From: Hymenobacter sp. CRA2
GTDB lineage: Bacteria > Bacteroidota > Bacteroidia > Cytophagales > Hymenobacteraceae
DNA length: 64,000 nucleotides
Assembly: GCF_002007105.1 (NCBI RefSeq)
Contig: NZ_MVBC01000001.1
Location: 620,001-684,000, forward strand
Direction of reading: 5' to 3'
This document shows, one piece after another, positions 25,703 through 33,881 of this stretch (its first letter is position 1; each line of letters begins with the position of its first letter). Under the pieces are notes generated by a model. It saw only the letters and a program-made list of their open reading frames with translations, was not told the DNA's origin and searched no databases. The translations under genes and the position numbers were made by a program.

Positions 25703-27847
25703 ATGCCCGCCGCTACTCCGACGCCTGCCGCTGTTCCAAACGACCTCCTGCCCGCGCTACTTGATTTTTCGCTGGCGGGCATTGGGTGCTATGCGCCCGT
25801 TACCGATGCCGTGGGGCAGGTAATAGACTTTACCTTTCTCTATCTCAATCCCGCCGCACAGCACCTGCTGGGCTTGCCGGCGCAGCCTGCGGGCACGTTT
25901 GGTCAGCAATTTCCCCAGGCCATGCGCAGCGGCGGGTTTGCCTTCCTGCGCGACGCTTTCACCAGCGGCGCCGCGGCCGAACAGGTGGAGCAGTATCAGG
26001 TAGCCGGCCAGGCCGTGGCGCTGCGCGTAGCGGCCCGGCGCCAGCAGGATTACCTGCTGGTCAGCTTCGCTGCCCTGCCCGACGAGCAGCTGCTGCGCGC
26101 CACCTTCGAGCGGGAAGCCGAAGTTCGGGAACAAGCCGCCTACGACGAGGCCCTGCGCCAGCGGGAACACCTGTACCGCATCCTGGAGCAGGCCCCGGCC
26201 ATGATTTGCGTGTTCAATGGCCCGCAGCACATCTTCCAGTTCGTCAATTCCTCCTACCAGGCACTGGTGGGGCAGCGGCCGCTGCTGGGCCTGACCATCG
26301 CCGAAGCCATGCCCGAGTTGGCCGGCCAGCCCATCTTCGGGCTGCTCGACCGCGTCTACACCACCGGCGAGACGTATTACGCCCACGAGATGCTGGTGCA
26401 GCTGGACCACGCCAACGAGGGCCCTGCGGAGCTGGAAAAACGGTACTACAACTTCATCTACCAGGCCCGTCGCAACGCCGTGGGGGCCGTGGATGGCATT
26501 TTTGTCTTCGCCTACGAGGTAACGGCGCAGGTACTGGCGCGGCAGCAGGTGCAGGAGCTCAATCAGCAGTTGGCCGTGGCCAACGAGCAACTACAAGCCG
26601 CCAACGACGTGCTGGAAGCCCGCGTGACCGAGCGCACCCGCGCCGTGGAGCTGGCCAAGCTCACCGCCGAGCAGCAGCGGGCCCAGCTCGATCAGCTGTT
26701 TATGCAAGCGCCGGCCGCTATCTGCGTGCTCGATGGCCCCGACTGGGTGTACCGACTCGTCAACCCCGTGTACCAGCGCGCGTTTCCCGGGCGGGCACTG
26801 CTTGGCAAGCCTTTGCTGGAAGCCCTGCCCGAGCTGCGCGACTCCTCCATTCCCAGCATCATGGCCCAGGTGTACACCACCGGCATGCCCTACCAGGCGC
26901 TGGAGTTGCCGGTGCGGCTGGCCCGCTTCACCGACAGTCCGCTGGAAGACACCTTCTGGACGTTCACCTACCATCCGCGCCACGACGCGGCGGGTGACGT
27001 GGACGGGATAATGGTGTTTGCCTACGAAGTCACCGAGCAGGTGCGGGCCCGGCAGGCCGTCGAAGCCACCCAGCGCCAGACCCAGACGCTGGCCGACGAG
27101 CTGGCGCAGACCAACGAGCGGCTGACGCGGGCCAACAACGACCTGGACAGCTTTGTCTACACGGCCTCGCACGACCTGAAGGCGCCCATTATCAACATTG
27201 AGGGGCTGCTGCAGGCGTTGCGCCAGGACCTGGCGCTGACCTCCACCGACGCGCACCTGGAGCCCTTGCTGCACCTGATGCAGGATTCCATCGGGCGCTT
27301 CCGCCGCACCATCAAGTACCTCACGGATGTGTCGCGTCTGCAAAACGCGCAGCCCGAGCAGGCTACGCCCGTGGTGCTGACCGAGCTGCTGGACGGCGTC
27401 TGCCTGGATGTATCGCCGCTGCTGGCCGTCAGCGGCGGCCAGATTACGCTGGCCCCAGACAGCTGCCCCACCATCACCTTCGCCGAGAAAAACCTACGCA
27501 GCATTGTGTACAACCTCGTCAGCAACGCGCTGAAGTACCGCTCGCCCGAGCGCCCGCCGCGGGTGCAGGTGCGCTGCCACACCGATGCCACCGGCGCCGC
27601 CGTGCTCGAAGTGCAGGACAACGGCCTGGGGCTCACCAATGAGCAGCGAGAAAAGGTATTCGGCATGTTTCAGCGCCTGCACGACCACGTGGAGGGCTCC
27701 GGCATTGGTCTGTTTTTGGTCAAGAAAATCGTGGAAAACGCCGGCGGCCGCATCACCGTCGTCAGCCGCCAGGGCGAGGGTTCCACGTTCCAGGTGGTAT
27801 TGCCGCAGGGCCCGGCCGCGGCCGTTGCCGCCGCCGAACCTGACTAG
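25703..27847 (+). CDS. Soluble PAS-domain histidine kinase
   Basis: The 714-residue product has no membrane span. PAS domains occupy about 10-130, 155-280 and 330-455; the second and third share ...ICVFNGPQHIFQFVN and ...ICVLDGPDWVYRLVN openings, indicating an internal duplication. Coiled-coil linkers rich in Glu/Gln/Ala follow each. HisKA has ASHDLKAPIINIEG (His near 490) and the ATPase domain has NLVSNALKY, DNGLGL and GSGIGLFLVKK. No receiver domain is attached and no regulator gene is adjacent, so its partner is unknown. It follows the kdp kinase by 122 bp and has its own promoter region. Confidence 0.9.
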   Translation: MPAATPTPAAVPNDLLPALLDFSLAGIGCYAPVTDAVGQVIDFTFLYLNPAAQHLLGLPAQPAGTFGQQFPQAMRSGGFAFLRDAFTSGAAAEQVEQYQVAGQAVALRVAARRQQDYLLVSFAALPDEQLLRATFEREAEVREQAAYDEALRQREHLYRILEQAPAMICVFNGPQHIFQFVNSSYQALVGQRPLLGLTIAEAMPELAGQPIFGLLDRVYTTGETYYAHEMLVQLDHANEGPAELEKRYYNFIYQARRNAVGAVDGIFVFAYEVTAQVLARQQVQELNQQLAVANEQLQAANDVLEARVTERTRAVELAKLTAEQQRAQLDQLFMQAPAAICVLDGPDWVYRLVNPVYQRAFPGRALLGKPLLEALPELRDSSIPSIMAQVYTTGMPYQALELPVRLARFTDSPLEDTFWTFTYHPRHDAAGDVDGIMVFAYEVTEQVRARQAVEATQRQTQTLADELAQTNERLTRANNDLDSFVYTASHDLKAPIINIEGLLQALRQDLALTSTDAHLEPLLHLMQDSIGRFRRTIKYLTDVSRLQNAQPEQATPVVLTELLDGVCLDVSPLLAVSGGQITLAPDSCPTITFAEKNLRSIVYNLVSNALKYRSPERPPRVQVRCHTDATGAAVLEVQDNGLGLTNEQREKVFGMFQRLHDHVEGSGIGLFLVKKIVENAGGRITVVSRQGEGSTFQVVLPQGPAAAVAAAEPD

Positions 27848-27977
27848 CGGCTAGCAGGCTCCTGCTTTGATTGCTCTTCTTCTCCGGCAGGGCAATGACG
27901 ATTTTGGCCTGCTTGGCGCCTAATCGTCATCTTAGCCGCGGTTGTTGCCGTTACAGCACCGGTACACAACCCTTTCG

Positions 27978-29441
27978 ATGAGCAATCCTGATTACGACGC
28001 CGTGGTGGTGGGCTCCGGTCCCAACGGCCTGGCCGCCGCTATTGCGCTGCAGCAGAGCGGCTTGTCGGTACTGCTGCTGGAGGGAAAAGACCAACTGGGG
28101 GGCGGCCTGCGCACGGCCGAGCTAACCCTACCCGGTTTCCGCCACGACGTATGCTCAGCCATTCACCCGCTGGCTGCCGGCTCGCCCTTTTTCCAGACGC
28201 TCCCGCTGGAGCGCTACGGCCTGCAGTACCTCACGCCGCCCATAGCCGCCGCCCACCCCTTCGATGACGGCACGGCCGCCGCAGTCGTTAACTCACTGGC
28301 CGACACCGCCCGCAGCCTCGGAGCCGACGAGCAGAGCTACCGCCAGCTGTTGGCGCCGCTGGTGGCCAGCTGGCCCGGCATCGTAACCGATGTACTAGGC
28401 CCGCTGCAGGTGCCGAAGCACCCGCTGGACATGGCGCAGTTTGGCCTCTCGGCCCTGCAGCCGGCCACGCTGCTGACCAAACGCTTCCGGACCGCAGCGG
28501 CCAAGGCGCTGTTTGCCGGCATGGCGGCGCACGCCATTCAGCCGCTGGAAAATGTAGCCACCTCGGCCATTGGGTTGGTGCTGCTGGTGGCGGCGCACCG
28601 CCGGGGCTGGCCGCTGCCCCAAGGCGGCTCCCAAAGCATTGCCGACGCGCTGGCAGCGCACTTTGTGGCGCTGGGCGGCCGCATCGAAACCGGCACGTAC
28701 GTCCGCTCCTTGCAGCAGCTGCCCGCCGCCCGGGCCGTGCTCTTCGACGTGACGCCGGCGCAGCTGCTGCAGATTGCCGGCCACAGCCTCTCCACGGTGT
28801 ACCAGTGGCAGCTGCGCCGCTACCGCTACGGCATGGGCGTGTTCAAGGTCGATTGGGCGCTGGACGGCCCCATTCCCTGGACCGCCGACGCCTGCCACCA
28901 AGCCGGCACGGTACACCTGGGCGGCACGCTGGAGGAAATTGCGGCGAGCGAACGGGACGCAGCCCGCGGCCAGCACCCCGAGCGACCCTTCGTGCTGCTG
29001 GCCCAGCAAAGCCTGTTCGACGCCACGCGGGCCCCGGCGGGCCAGCACACGGCCTGGGCGTATTGCCACGTGCCCAACGGCTCGAAAACGGATATGACCG
29101 CAGCCATCGAGCAGCAGATAGAGCGGTTCGCGCCTAGCTTTCGGGAGCGAGTCATCGGCCGCCACACCTTCGATACGGCCCAGCTGGAAGCCTACAACCC
29201 CAACTACGTCGGCGGCGACATCAACGGCGGCCTGCTCGACCTCTCGCAGCTGTTCACGCGCCCAGCCCTGCGGGCCTCGCCTTACCGCACCTCCAAGCCC
29301 GGCCTGTACCTGTGTTCCTCGGCCACTCCCCCCGGCGGCGGCGTGCACGGCATGTGCGGCTACCATGCCGCCCGCCGCGCCCTGCGCGACGTATTCGGGC
29401 TATCTGCGCCCCCTCTCCACCACGAAGAGGCGGCCTCCTGA
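27978..29441 (+). CDS. FAD-dependent oxidoreductase, phytoene-desaturase-like
   Basis: The 487-residue product begins with the FAD-binding fold VVVGSGPNGLAAAIALQQSGLSVLLLEGKDQLGGGLRT and ends with LYLCSSATPPGGGVHGMCGYHAAR, the C-terminal FAD contact of the CrtI/phytoene dehydrogenase-related family. No carotenoid genes are nearby, and members of this branch act on varied or unknown substrates, so a pigment role is not claimed. The ATG at 27978 places the FAD motif at residue 8; the longer frame from 27942 is less likely. It converges on the DnaJ-TPR gene across 43 bp. Confidence 0.85.
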   Translation: MSNPDYDAVVVGSGPNGLAAAIALQQSGLSVLLLEGKDQLGGGLRTAELTLPGFRHDVCSAIHPLAAGSPFFQTLPLERYGLQYLTPPIAAAHPFDDGTAAAVVNSLADTARSLGADEQSYRQLLAPLVASWPGIVTDVLGPLQVPKHPLDMAQFGLSALQPATLLTKRFRTAAAKALFAGMAAHAIQPLENVATSAIGLVLLVAAHRRGWPLPQGGSQSIADALAAHFVALGGRIETGTYVRSLQQLPAARAVLFDVTPAQLLQIAGHSLSTVYQWQLRRYRYGMGVFKVDWALDGPIPWTADACHQAGTVHLGGTLEEIAASERDAARGQHPERPFVLLAQQSLFDATRAPAGQHTAWAYCHVPNGSKTDMTAAIEQQIERFAPSFRERVIGRHTFDTAQLEAYNPNYVGGDINGGLLDLSQLFTRPALRASPYRTSKPGLYLCSSATPPGGGVHGMCGYHAARRALRDVFGLSAPPLHHEEAAS

Positions 29442-29484
29442 TGCTTTACCTATCCGCCCTTAGCAGCTGACCCAGCAAGTGCCT

Positions 29485-30627
29485 TCAGCTGCCGCAGGTG
29501 CTGCGCCGCCGGGCATCTTCGGCCGGCAGGTAGCCTAGCCGCGCACCGCGTCGAAAAAACTCGCAGGCGTCTGTCTTGCGTCCTTGCTGCTGAGCCAGGC
29601 GCCCCAGCAGGAAATAGATCTGCCCGCTGCGTGGGTTCAGCAGCAATACCTGCTGGTAATCGGCCTGTGCCGACGGATACTGCCCGGCCTTGAAGTAAGC
29701 CAGCCCGCGGTACGTCAGCCACTTAGCCGACGGCGCGTAGTGCGCCGTTCGTTGGCGCAGCCCCGCACTCAGGTCACTGGCCGCCGATAGATACAGCCGC
29801 TGCTCAAACAAGCGAATTTCGCCCCGGGCCAGCCAGGCCGCGCTCAGGGTCGAATCGAGTAGCAGCGCCCGGGAGAAGCTGTTGAGCGCCGGCCGGTGCT
29901 GCTTCAGCCCGGCCTGGCACTGCCCGATGCGGTAGAGCAGTTGCGCTGCGTCGCGGCGCTTGCGGGTCAGGTGTAGCGCGGCCGTGTAGTCGATTGAGGC
30001 CTGGGCATAGTTGTGGTACACCAGCTGCTCGATTTCGGCCCGGCGGCGCCAGGCGCCCACGTGCTCGGGCTTGAAGTGCAGCGTCTCGCTGAAAAAGCCG
30101 TGCGCCGAGCCCCACTGCCGCTGTGTGTAGGCTTTCAGTCCGTCGCGGTAGTTGCTGCTGGCCGCCACCTGGTCCATCACCAGCTTGATGCCAAAGCCCA
30201 ACAGCACCAGCCCCACCAGGATGCTGATGGCCAGAATCCAGTCGCGGCGGGTAAAGCGCACGTTGGCTTGGTGGCGCACGTAGTGCCGCTCAGCCGACGA
30301 GGCCGGCCGGCGCGTGCGCAGCGGCTCGGGCGGAGGCATGGGCACGCCGTACACGTGCTGGTTTTGGGGACGGTAGGTCTGGGCCCGCTTGGCTTCTTCG
30401 CCCCGCAGCCGGGCCAGGTGCAGCTGGTGGTCGTAGTGCGCCCGCCGGCCCGCATCCGACAGCACCTCGTAGGCGGCGGCCACGGCCTTGAACTGGTCTT
30501 CGTAGAGGCGGCTGCCGCCGTGGCGGTCGGGGTGGTAGCGCAGCGCCAGCTGTTTGTAGGCCTGCTTGATGTCGGCCAGCGGGGCCGTGGGCGCAACGCC
30601 CAGCACCTGGTAAAGAGTTTGGCTCAC
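29485..30627 (-). CDS. DnaJ-domain membrane protein with TPR repeats
   Basis: A GTG start at 30627 gives 380 residues with the J domain at 1-70 (LYQVLGVAPTA, HPD at 32-34, FKAVAAAYEVLSD). A charged linker is followed by one membrane span (WILAISILVGLVLLGFGIKLV, about 145-165) and then a TPR region to the C-terminus (YRDGLKAYTQRQWGSAHGFF, ALNSFSRALLLD, YFKAGQYPSAQADYQQVLLLNP). The open frame starts at 30714, but that adds a basic stretch not seen in J proteins. It probably recruits DnaK at the membrane; the client is unknown. Confidence 0.85.
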   Translation of the reverse strand: MSQTLYQVLGVAPTAPLADIKQAYKQLALRYHPDRHGGSRLYEDQFKAVAAAYEVLSDAGRRAHYDHQLHLARLRGEEAKRAQTYRPQNQHVYGVPMPPPEPLRTRRPASSAERHYVRHQANVRFTRRDWILAISILVGLVLLGFGIKLVMDQVAASSNYRDGLKAYTQRQWGSAHGFFSETLHFKPEHVGAWRRRAEIEQLVYHNYAQASIDYTAALHLTRKRRDAAQLLYRIGQCQAGLKQHRPALNSFSRALLLDSTLSAAWLARGEIRLFEQRLYLSAASDLSAGLRQRTAHYAPSAKWLTYRGLAYFKAGQYPSAQADYQQVLLLNPRSGQIYFLLGRLAQQQGRKTDACEFFRRGARLGYLPAEDARRRSTCGS

Positions 30628-30791
30628 GATGGCGGACGGGGGTGACGGTAAAAATACGACGAAGTTCAGACGCCGGCTGTCCTTTTCCGTAGAAACCCAC
30701 GTCCTGCTGAACATCAGTTCACCGTATCAGGTTCGGTCAGGCGTCTGCTACCGCTTTTGTCTTCTTTTCCAAACTCAATCCCCGCCGCTGC

Positions 30792-31157
30792 ATGGCTACC
30801 GAAGATCCAACGCCCCGCAACGACTCGTTGATGAAGAATCTGATGGGCTACATCGACACGCGCATCGACCTGGTGCGCTTGGAGGTGCAGGAAAAAGTCA
30901 AGACCATCTTCGTCGGCGTGGCCCAAGGCGCTACCCTGGCCATTCTCGGCCTGCTATTCGTAGTTTTCCTGAGCATCTTCGCCGGGCTGGCCCTCAACGA
31001 TGCTCTCGATAGCCCTTATTGGGGTTTTGGCATCGTGGCCGGCTTCTATTTGCTGCTGCTTATCATCTTTGTGGTGGGCGTTGGCAAGAAGCTTTACCAA
31101 GGTCTGGCTGATAAGATCCTGACCGACACCATCTACAAATCGGACAAGCGCCAATAG
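30792..31157 (+). CDS. Phage holin superfamily III-type (holin-X) membrane protein
   Basis: The 121-residue product has a helical N-terminus (SLMKNLMGYIDTRIDLVRLEVQEKV) then two membrane spans (about 42-65 and 76-100). This is the layout of the chromosomal PF07332-type family, annotated as a phage holin but usually encoded by non-phage genes with YtxH-like or envelope proteins. No phage genes surround it. It precedes the 31178 gene by 20 bp and is likely in one transcription unit with it and the GGGP synthase. Confidence 0.8.
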   Translation: MATEDPTPRNDSLMKNLMGYIDTRIDLVRLEVQEKVKTIFVGVAQGATLAILGLLFVVFLSIFAGLALNDALDSPYWGFGIVAGFYLLLLIIFVVGVGKKLYQGLADKILTDTIYKSDKRQ

Positions 31158-31177
31158 TCCCCACACCTTTTAGCGCG

Positions 31178-31909
31178 ATGAGCGAACTACACAACCCGCT
31201 GTTCGACGACGAACGAGAGTTTCTGGAACGCCAGAAACTGGAATACGAGCGCGCCCTGCTGGGCGACGTGGACCATATCAAGGAGCAAACTTCCCGCGTG
31301 GGCAAGTACGTAGCCATTGGCGCGGCTTTGCTCGGCGGGTTCTGGCTGGTCAGCAAGGTTATCGGCCGCGGCGACGAGGACGATGAGGAGGGCTACCGCC
31401 CGCGTCGCAAGGTGAAGGGTAAGAAAGGCAAGCGCAAAGCGCACCTGGTGGCCCATTCCGAGGATTACGAGTTCGGCTCCGGGCGCACCGATGTGCACCC
31501 GCGCGCCCACTTGGCACCGCCCGTGTACCACGCCACCGCTGCTGCCGACTCCGATCCGTTCCCAGCCTTTGACGCGGCCGATGAGTCAGCACCGGCGCGT
31601 AGCCTGGTGCCCGCCGCTGCTCCCACCGGCTATCAGTCGCGCGGCTACCGCGCGGCCCCGCAGCCCGAGCCGCAAAGCTCCCTGCTCTGGGACACCGTGC
31701 AGGCCTTCGCCGCTTCCGATACTGGCAAGATGATTATCGGGCAGGTTTCGGGAGTATTGATTGCCCTCGTCACGCGCAAGCTCAATGAGGTGATGGATGT
31801 GCACAAAAATTCGGACCTTGCAGCTTCGGCCACTGAGCCGGAAACCAAGGATATCGACTTTGTCATCCACCACGACGACGCGCATGCGCCCGACGCCCCT
31901 GCTCGATGA
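31178..31909 (+). CDS. Membrane protein of unknown function, operon partner of GGGP synthase
   Basis: The 243-residue product has an amphipathic start (ELHNPLFDDEREFLERQKLEYERALL), one membrane span (about 47-63, VAIGAALLGGFWLVSKVI), a basic patch (RRKVKGKKGKRKAH), a long Ala/Pro-rich linker and a second weakly hydrophobic segment near 185-205 (MIIGQVSGVLIALVTRKL). No named family is recognised. Its last 26 bp overlap the GGGP synthase start. Membrane topology and linkage to the lipid enzyme suggest an envelope role. Confidence 0.78.
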   Translation: MSELHNPLFDDEREFLERQKLEYERALLGDVDHIKEQTSRVGKYVAIGAALLGGFWLVSKVIGRGDEDDEEGYRPRRKVKGKKGKRKAHLVAHSEDYEFGSGRTDVHPRAHLAPPVYHATAAADSDPFPAFDAADESAPARSLVPAAAPTGYQSRGYRAAPQPEPQSSLLWDTVQAFAASDTGKMIIGQVSGVLIALVTRKLNEVMDVHKNSDLAASATEPETKDIDFVIHHDDAHAPDAPAR

Positions 31910-32657
31910 CCTGTGCCACCGCCGCCGCCACGCCCTAAAGGCGCTGGCCGTGCTGCTCGACCCCGACGACCTCGACGAGGCCGGCGCGCGCCGCATTCTG
32001 GCGCTGAGCGAGGCACACGCCGTGGATTTCTTTTTCGTAGGGGGCAGCCTGGTGACGTCGCAGCACCAAGCTGCCCTTCTGCGTTTGCTCAAGGCCCACT
32101 CGCAGGTACCGGTGGTGCTCTTCCCCAGCAACAGCCTGCACATCGACCCGCAGGCTGATGCTATCCTGCTGCTGAGCCTCATTTCAGGCCGCAACCCTGA
32201 TTTCCTGATCGGCCAGCACGTGGTAGCCGCCCCGCTGCTGCGCGCCAGCCAGCTCGAAGTTTTGCCCACCGGCTACATGCTCGTCGACTCAGGCCGGCAG
32301 ACTACCGCCAGCTACATGAGCGGCACCACGCCCCTGCCCCACGACAAGCCCACCATTGCGGCCTGCACGGCCCTGGCCGGGGAGCAGCTCGGCCTACGCC
32401 TCATCTACCTCGACGGCGGCAGCGGCGCCCAGCAGCCCGTATCAGCGGCCATGATCAAAGCCGTACGCCAGGCCGTAGAGACGCCCATCATCGTCGGCGG
32501 TGGCATCAACACCGCCGAAAAAGCCCACACTGCCCTGGCTGCCGGTGCCGACGTTATCGTGGTCGGCAACAAGATCGAGAAGGACCCAGAGTTCTTATCC
32601 GAGGTTTCGCGTGTGGTACGCGCCTTCAATACCGTCCGCAGCGCCGCTCTGAACTAA
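31884..32657 (+). CDS. Geranylgeranylglyceryl/heptaprenylglyceryl phosphate synthase family protein
   Basis: The 257-residue product is a PcrB/GGGP synthase TIM barrel: LAVLLDPDDLD, VDFFFVGGSLVT, PVVLFPSNSLHIDPQADAILLLSLISGRNPDFLIGQHV, YLDGGSGA and the phosphate-binding IIVGGGINT and ADVIVVGNKI. The enzyme links sn-glycerol-1-phosphate to a polyprenyl diphosphate to form an archaeal-type ether lipid precursor. Bacteroidota are known to carry the group II enzyme. No sn-glycerol-1-phosphate dehydrogenase is in the window. The ATG at 31884 lies inside the previous gene (26-bp overlap), so translation is coupled. A strong terminator follows. Confidence 0.92.
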   Translation: MRPTPLLDDLCHRRRHALKALAVLLDPDDLDEAGARRILALSEAHAVDFFFVGGSLVTSQHQAALLRLLKAHSQVPVVLFPSNSLHIDPQADAILLLSLISGRNPDFLIGQHVVAAPLLRASQLEVLPTGYMLVDSGRQTTASYMSGTTPLPHDKPTIAACTALAGEQLGLRLIYLDGGSGAQQPVSAAMIKAVRQAVETPIIVGGGINTAEKAHTALAAGADVIVVGNKIEKDPEFLSEVSRVVRAFNTVRSAALN

Positions 32658-32705
32658 GCGCACCGCAGCTTTCCGGAAGCTTGGCCCCGCGCCATCAAAA
32701 CGCTC

Positions 32706-32748
32706 AAACGCAACAGCCCCGACCTGATTGGCCGGGGCTGTTGCGTTT
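32706..32748. terminator. Terminator after the GGGP synthase
   Basis: Perfect 16-bp arms AAACGCAACAGCCCCG (32706-32721) and CGGGGCTGTTGCGTTT (32733-32748). It can act on both strands and also stops the convergent AraC gene. Confidence 0.85.
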
Positions 32749-32762
32749 AGATCGTCCACGAA

Positions 32763-32796
32763 ATCCGTGTAATCTAAAAAATCCGTCTAAATCCGT
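32763..32796. repeat. Short ATCCGT repeat cluster
   Basis: Three copies of ATCCGT (32763, 32781, 32791) lie in an AT-rich 40-bp stretch between the terminator and the AraC gene end. Function unknown; possibly a decayed intergenic repeat. Confidence 0.4.
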
Positions 32797-32798
32797 GA

Positions 32799-33722
32799 TT
32801 AGATGTTCATGGCCGACTCGCGGCGACGCATCTTACCGGCCGGAATGCCGAACATCATTTTGAAGCGACGGCAGAAGTACGCGGTGTCCTTGTAGCCCAC
32901 TTCTTTGCCGATGTCGCGGATGCTCTTCTTGGTGGTACGCAGCAGGAACACGGCGCGCTCCATGCGCTGGTACTCGATGTAGTCCTGCGGGTTGATGCCC
33001 GTCAGCATCTTGAAGTACTGGCCCACGTAGTCTTCCGACACGTTCGCCACACCCGACAGCACCTTGTTCGACAGGTCGCCGCCAAGGTTCTCCTTGATGT
33101 AGTTGAACAGGTCGATGAGGCGCGGGTCCTTGAAGTAAGTGCTGTTCGTGGCCAGTTGCTCCACAAACATCTTGTTCTTCAGGATGTAGCGAATAATCTC
33201 GACCACGATATTCTCCGTGTAAATCGAAATCAGACGCTCGCGGCCCGGCAGCTCCTGCAGGCTCTCCTCCACCACCTTGATGACCAGGTTGGCCAGCTTG
33301 GAGTTGCCGCTGATCAGGAAGGCCGGCACGTCCAGCGAAGCGAAGAAGTTCACCGAGTCGAACACCTTGGCCTCAAACGACACGAACGAGTGGCTTTCCT
33401 CCGCGTCCGAAATCAAATCGAGGTCGGCGTTGGAGTGGAAGAACTTGTCCTTGTTGCTGATCAGGTCGTCGTTGGTGATGGTCTTGCCACCCGTCTCGCC
33501 GTAGGTCACGCGGGTCGCGCGGCCGCCGGGGATGAACAACATGTCGCCTTCTTCCACCACCTGGTCGTCTTCGCCAAACGAAACACGGCCCTTGTGTAGC
33601 AGAATAATGTTGTTTCCAACGTCGTAGTAGTTGCGCACCGTAAAAGGCTGCTGCAACACTAGATTTTTGGCTTTGATGTAACGAACCCCAAGGGATTCTA
33701 TCACTTTATTGTAATCTTCCAT
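32799..33722 (-). CDS. AraC-family transcriptional regulator with cupin-like sensory domain
   Basis: The 307-residue product has a cupin-like N-terminal part (about 20-75, NIILLHKGRVSFGEDDQVVEEGDMLFIPGG), a helical middle, and two AraC helix-turn-helix motifs at about 205-300 (VLSGVANVSEDYVGQYFKML, SIRDIGKEVGYKDTAYFCRRFK). The ATG at 33722 is chosen because it precedes the first conserved-looking residues; the longer frame starts in a Pro/Arg-rich extension. Fewer Ala/Gly/Pro residues than its neighbours suggest strong protein conservation. It is transcribed alone. The target genes are not apparent. Confidence 0.88.
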   Translation of the reverse strand: MEDYNKVIESLGVRYIKAKNLVLQQPFTVRNYYDVGNNIILLHKGRVSFGEDDQVVEEGDMLFIPGGRATRVTYGETGGKTITNDDLISNKDKFFHSNADLDLISDAEESHSFVSFEAKVFDSVNFFASLDVPAFLISGNSKLANLVIKVVEESLQELPGRERLISIYTENIVVEIIRYILKNKMFVEQLATNSTYFKDPRLIDLFNYIKENLGGDLSNKVLSGVANVSEDYVGQYFKMLTGINPQDYIEYQRMERAVFLLRTTKKSIRDIGKEVGYKDTAYFCRRFKMMFGIPAGKMRRRESAMNI

Positions 33723-33817
33723 ATTCGGGTACGCAGGTGGGTGGCTCAGTATCAGCGGACTATCCCACGTCCGCCTTCTTGACAATGCAAATTAAGATAT
33801 AAAAATTCACAAAAACG

Positions 33818-33847
33818 AAAACCCAGCCGAAAAATCGACTGGGTTTT
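33818..33847 (-). terminator. Terminator after the acyl-CoA dehydrogenase
   Basis: On the minus strand AAAACCCAGTCGA pairs with TCGGCTGGGTTTT (one G-T pair) and is followed by a T-rich run. Confidence 0.85.
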
Positions 33848-33881
33848 GTGCAAGCTTTCTGACTTTAAGGCAATTCCGAAC

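Noticed and set aside
27895-27930. ATGACGATT/AATCGTCAT inverted repeat after the PAS histidine kinase
   Set aside because: Nine-base arms with an 18-nt loop and no T run; termination or regulation cannot be supported.
30792-31157. Prophage signal from the holin-type protein
   Set aside because: No other phage genes nearby; this family is common in chromosomal membrane operons.
32763-32796. Possible CRISPR-like repeat array
   Set aside because: Only three 6-bp repeats with irregular spacing and no cas genes.
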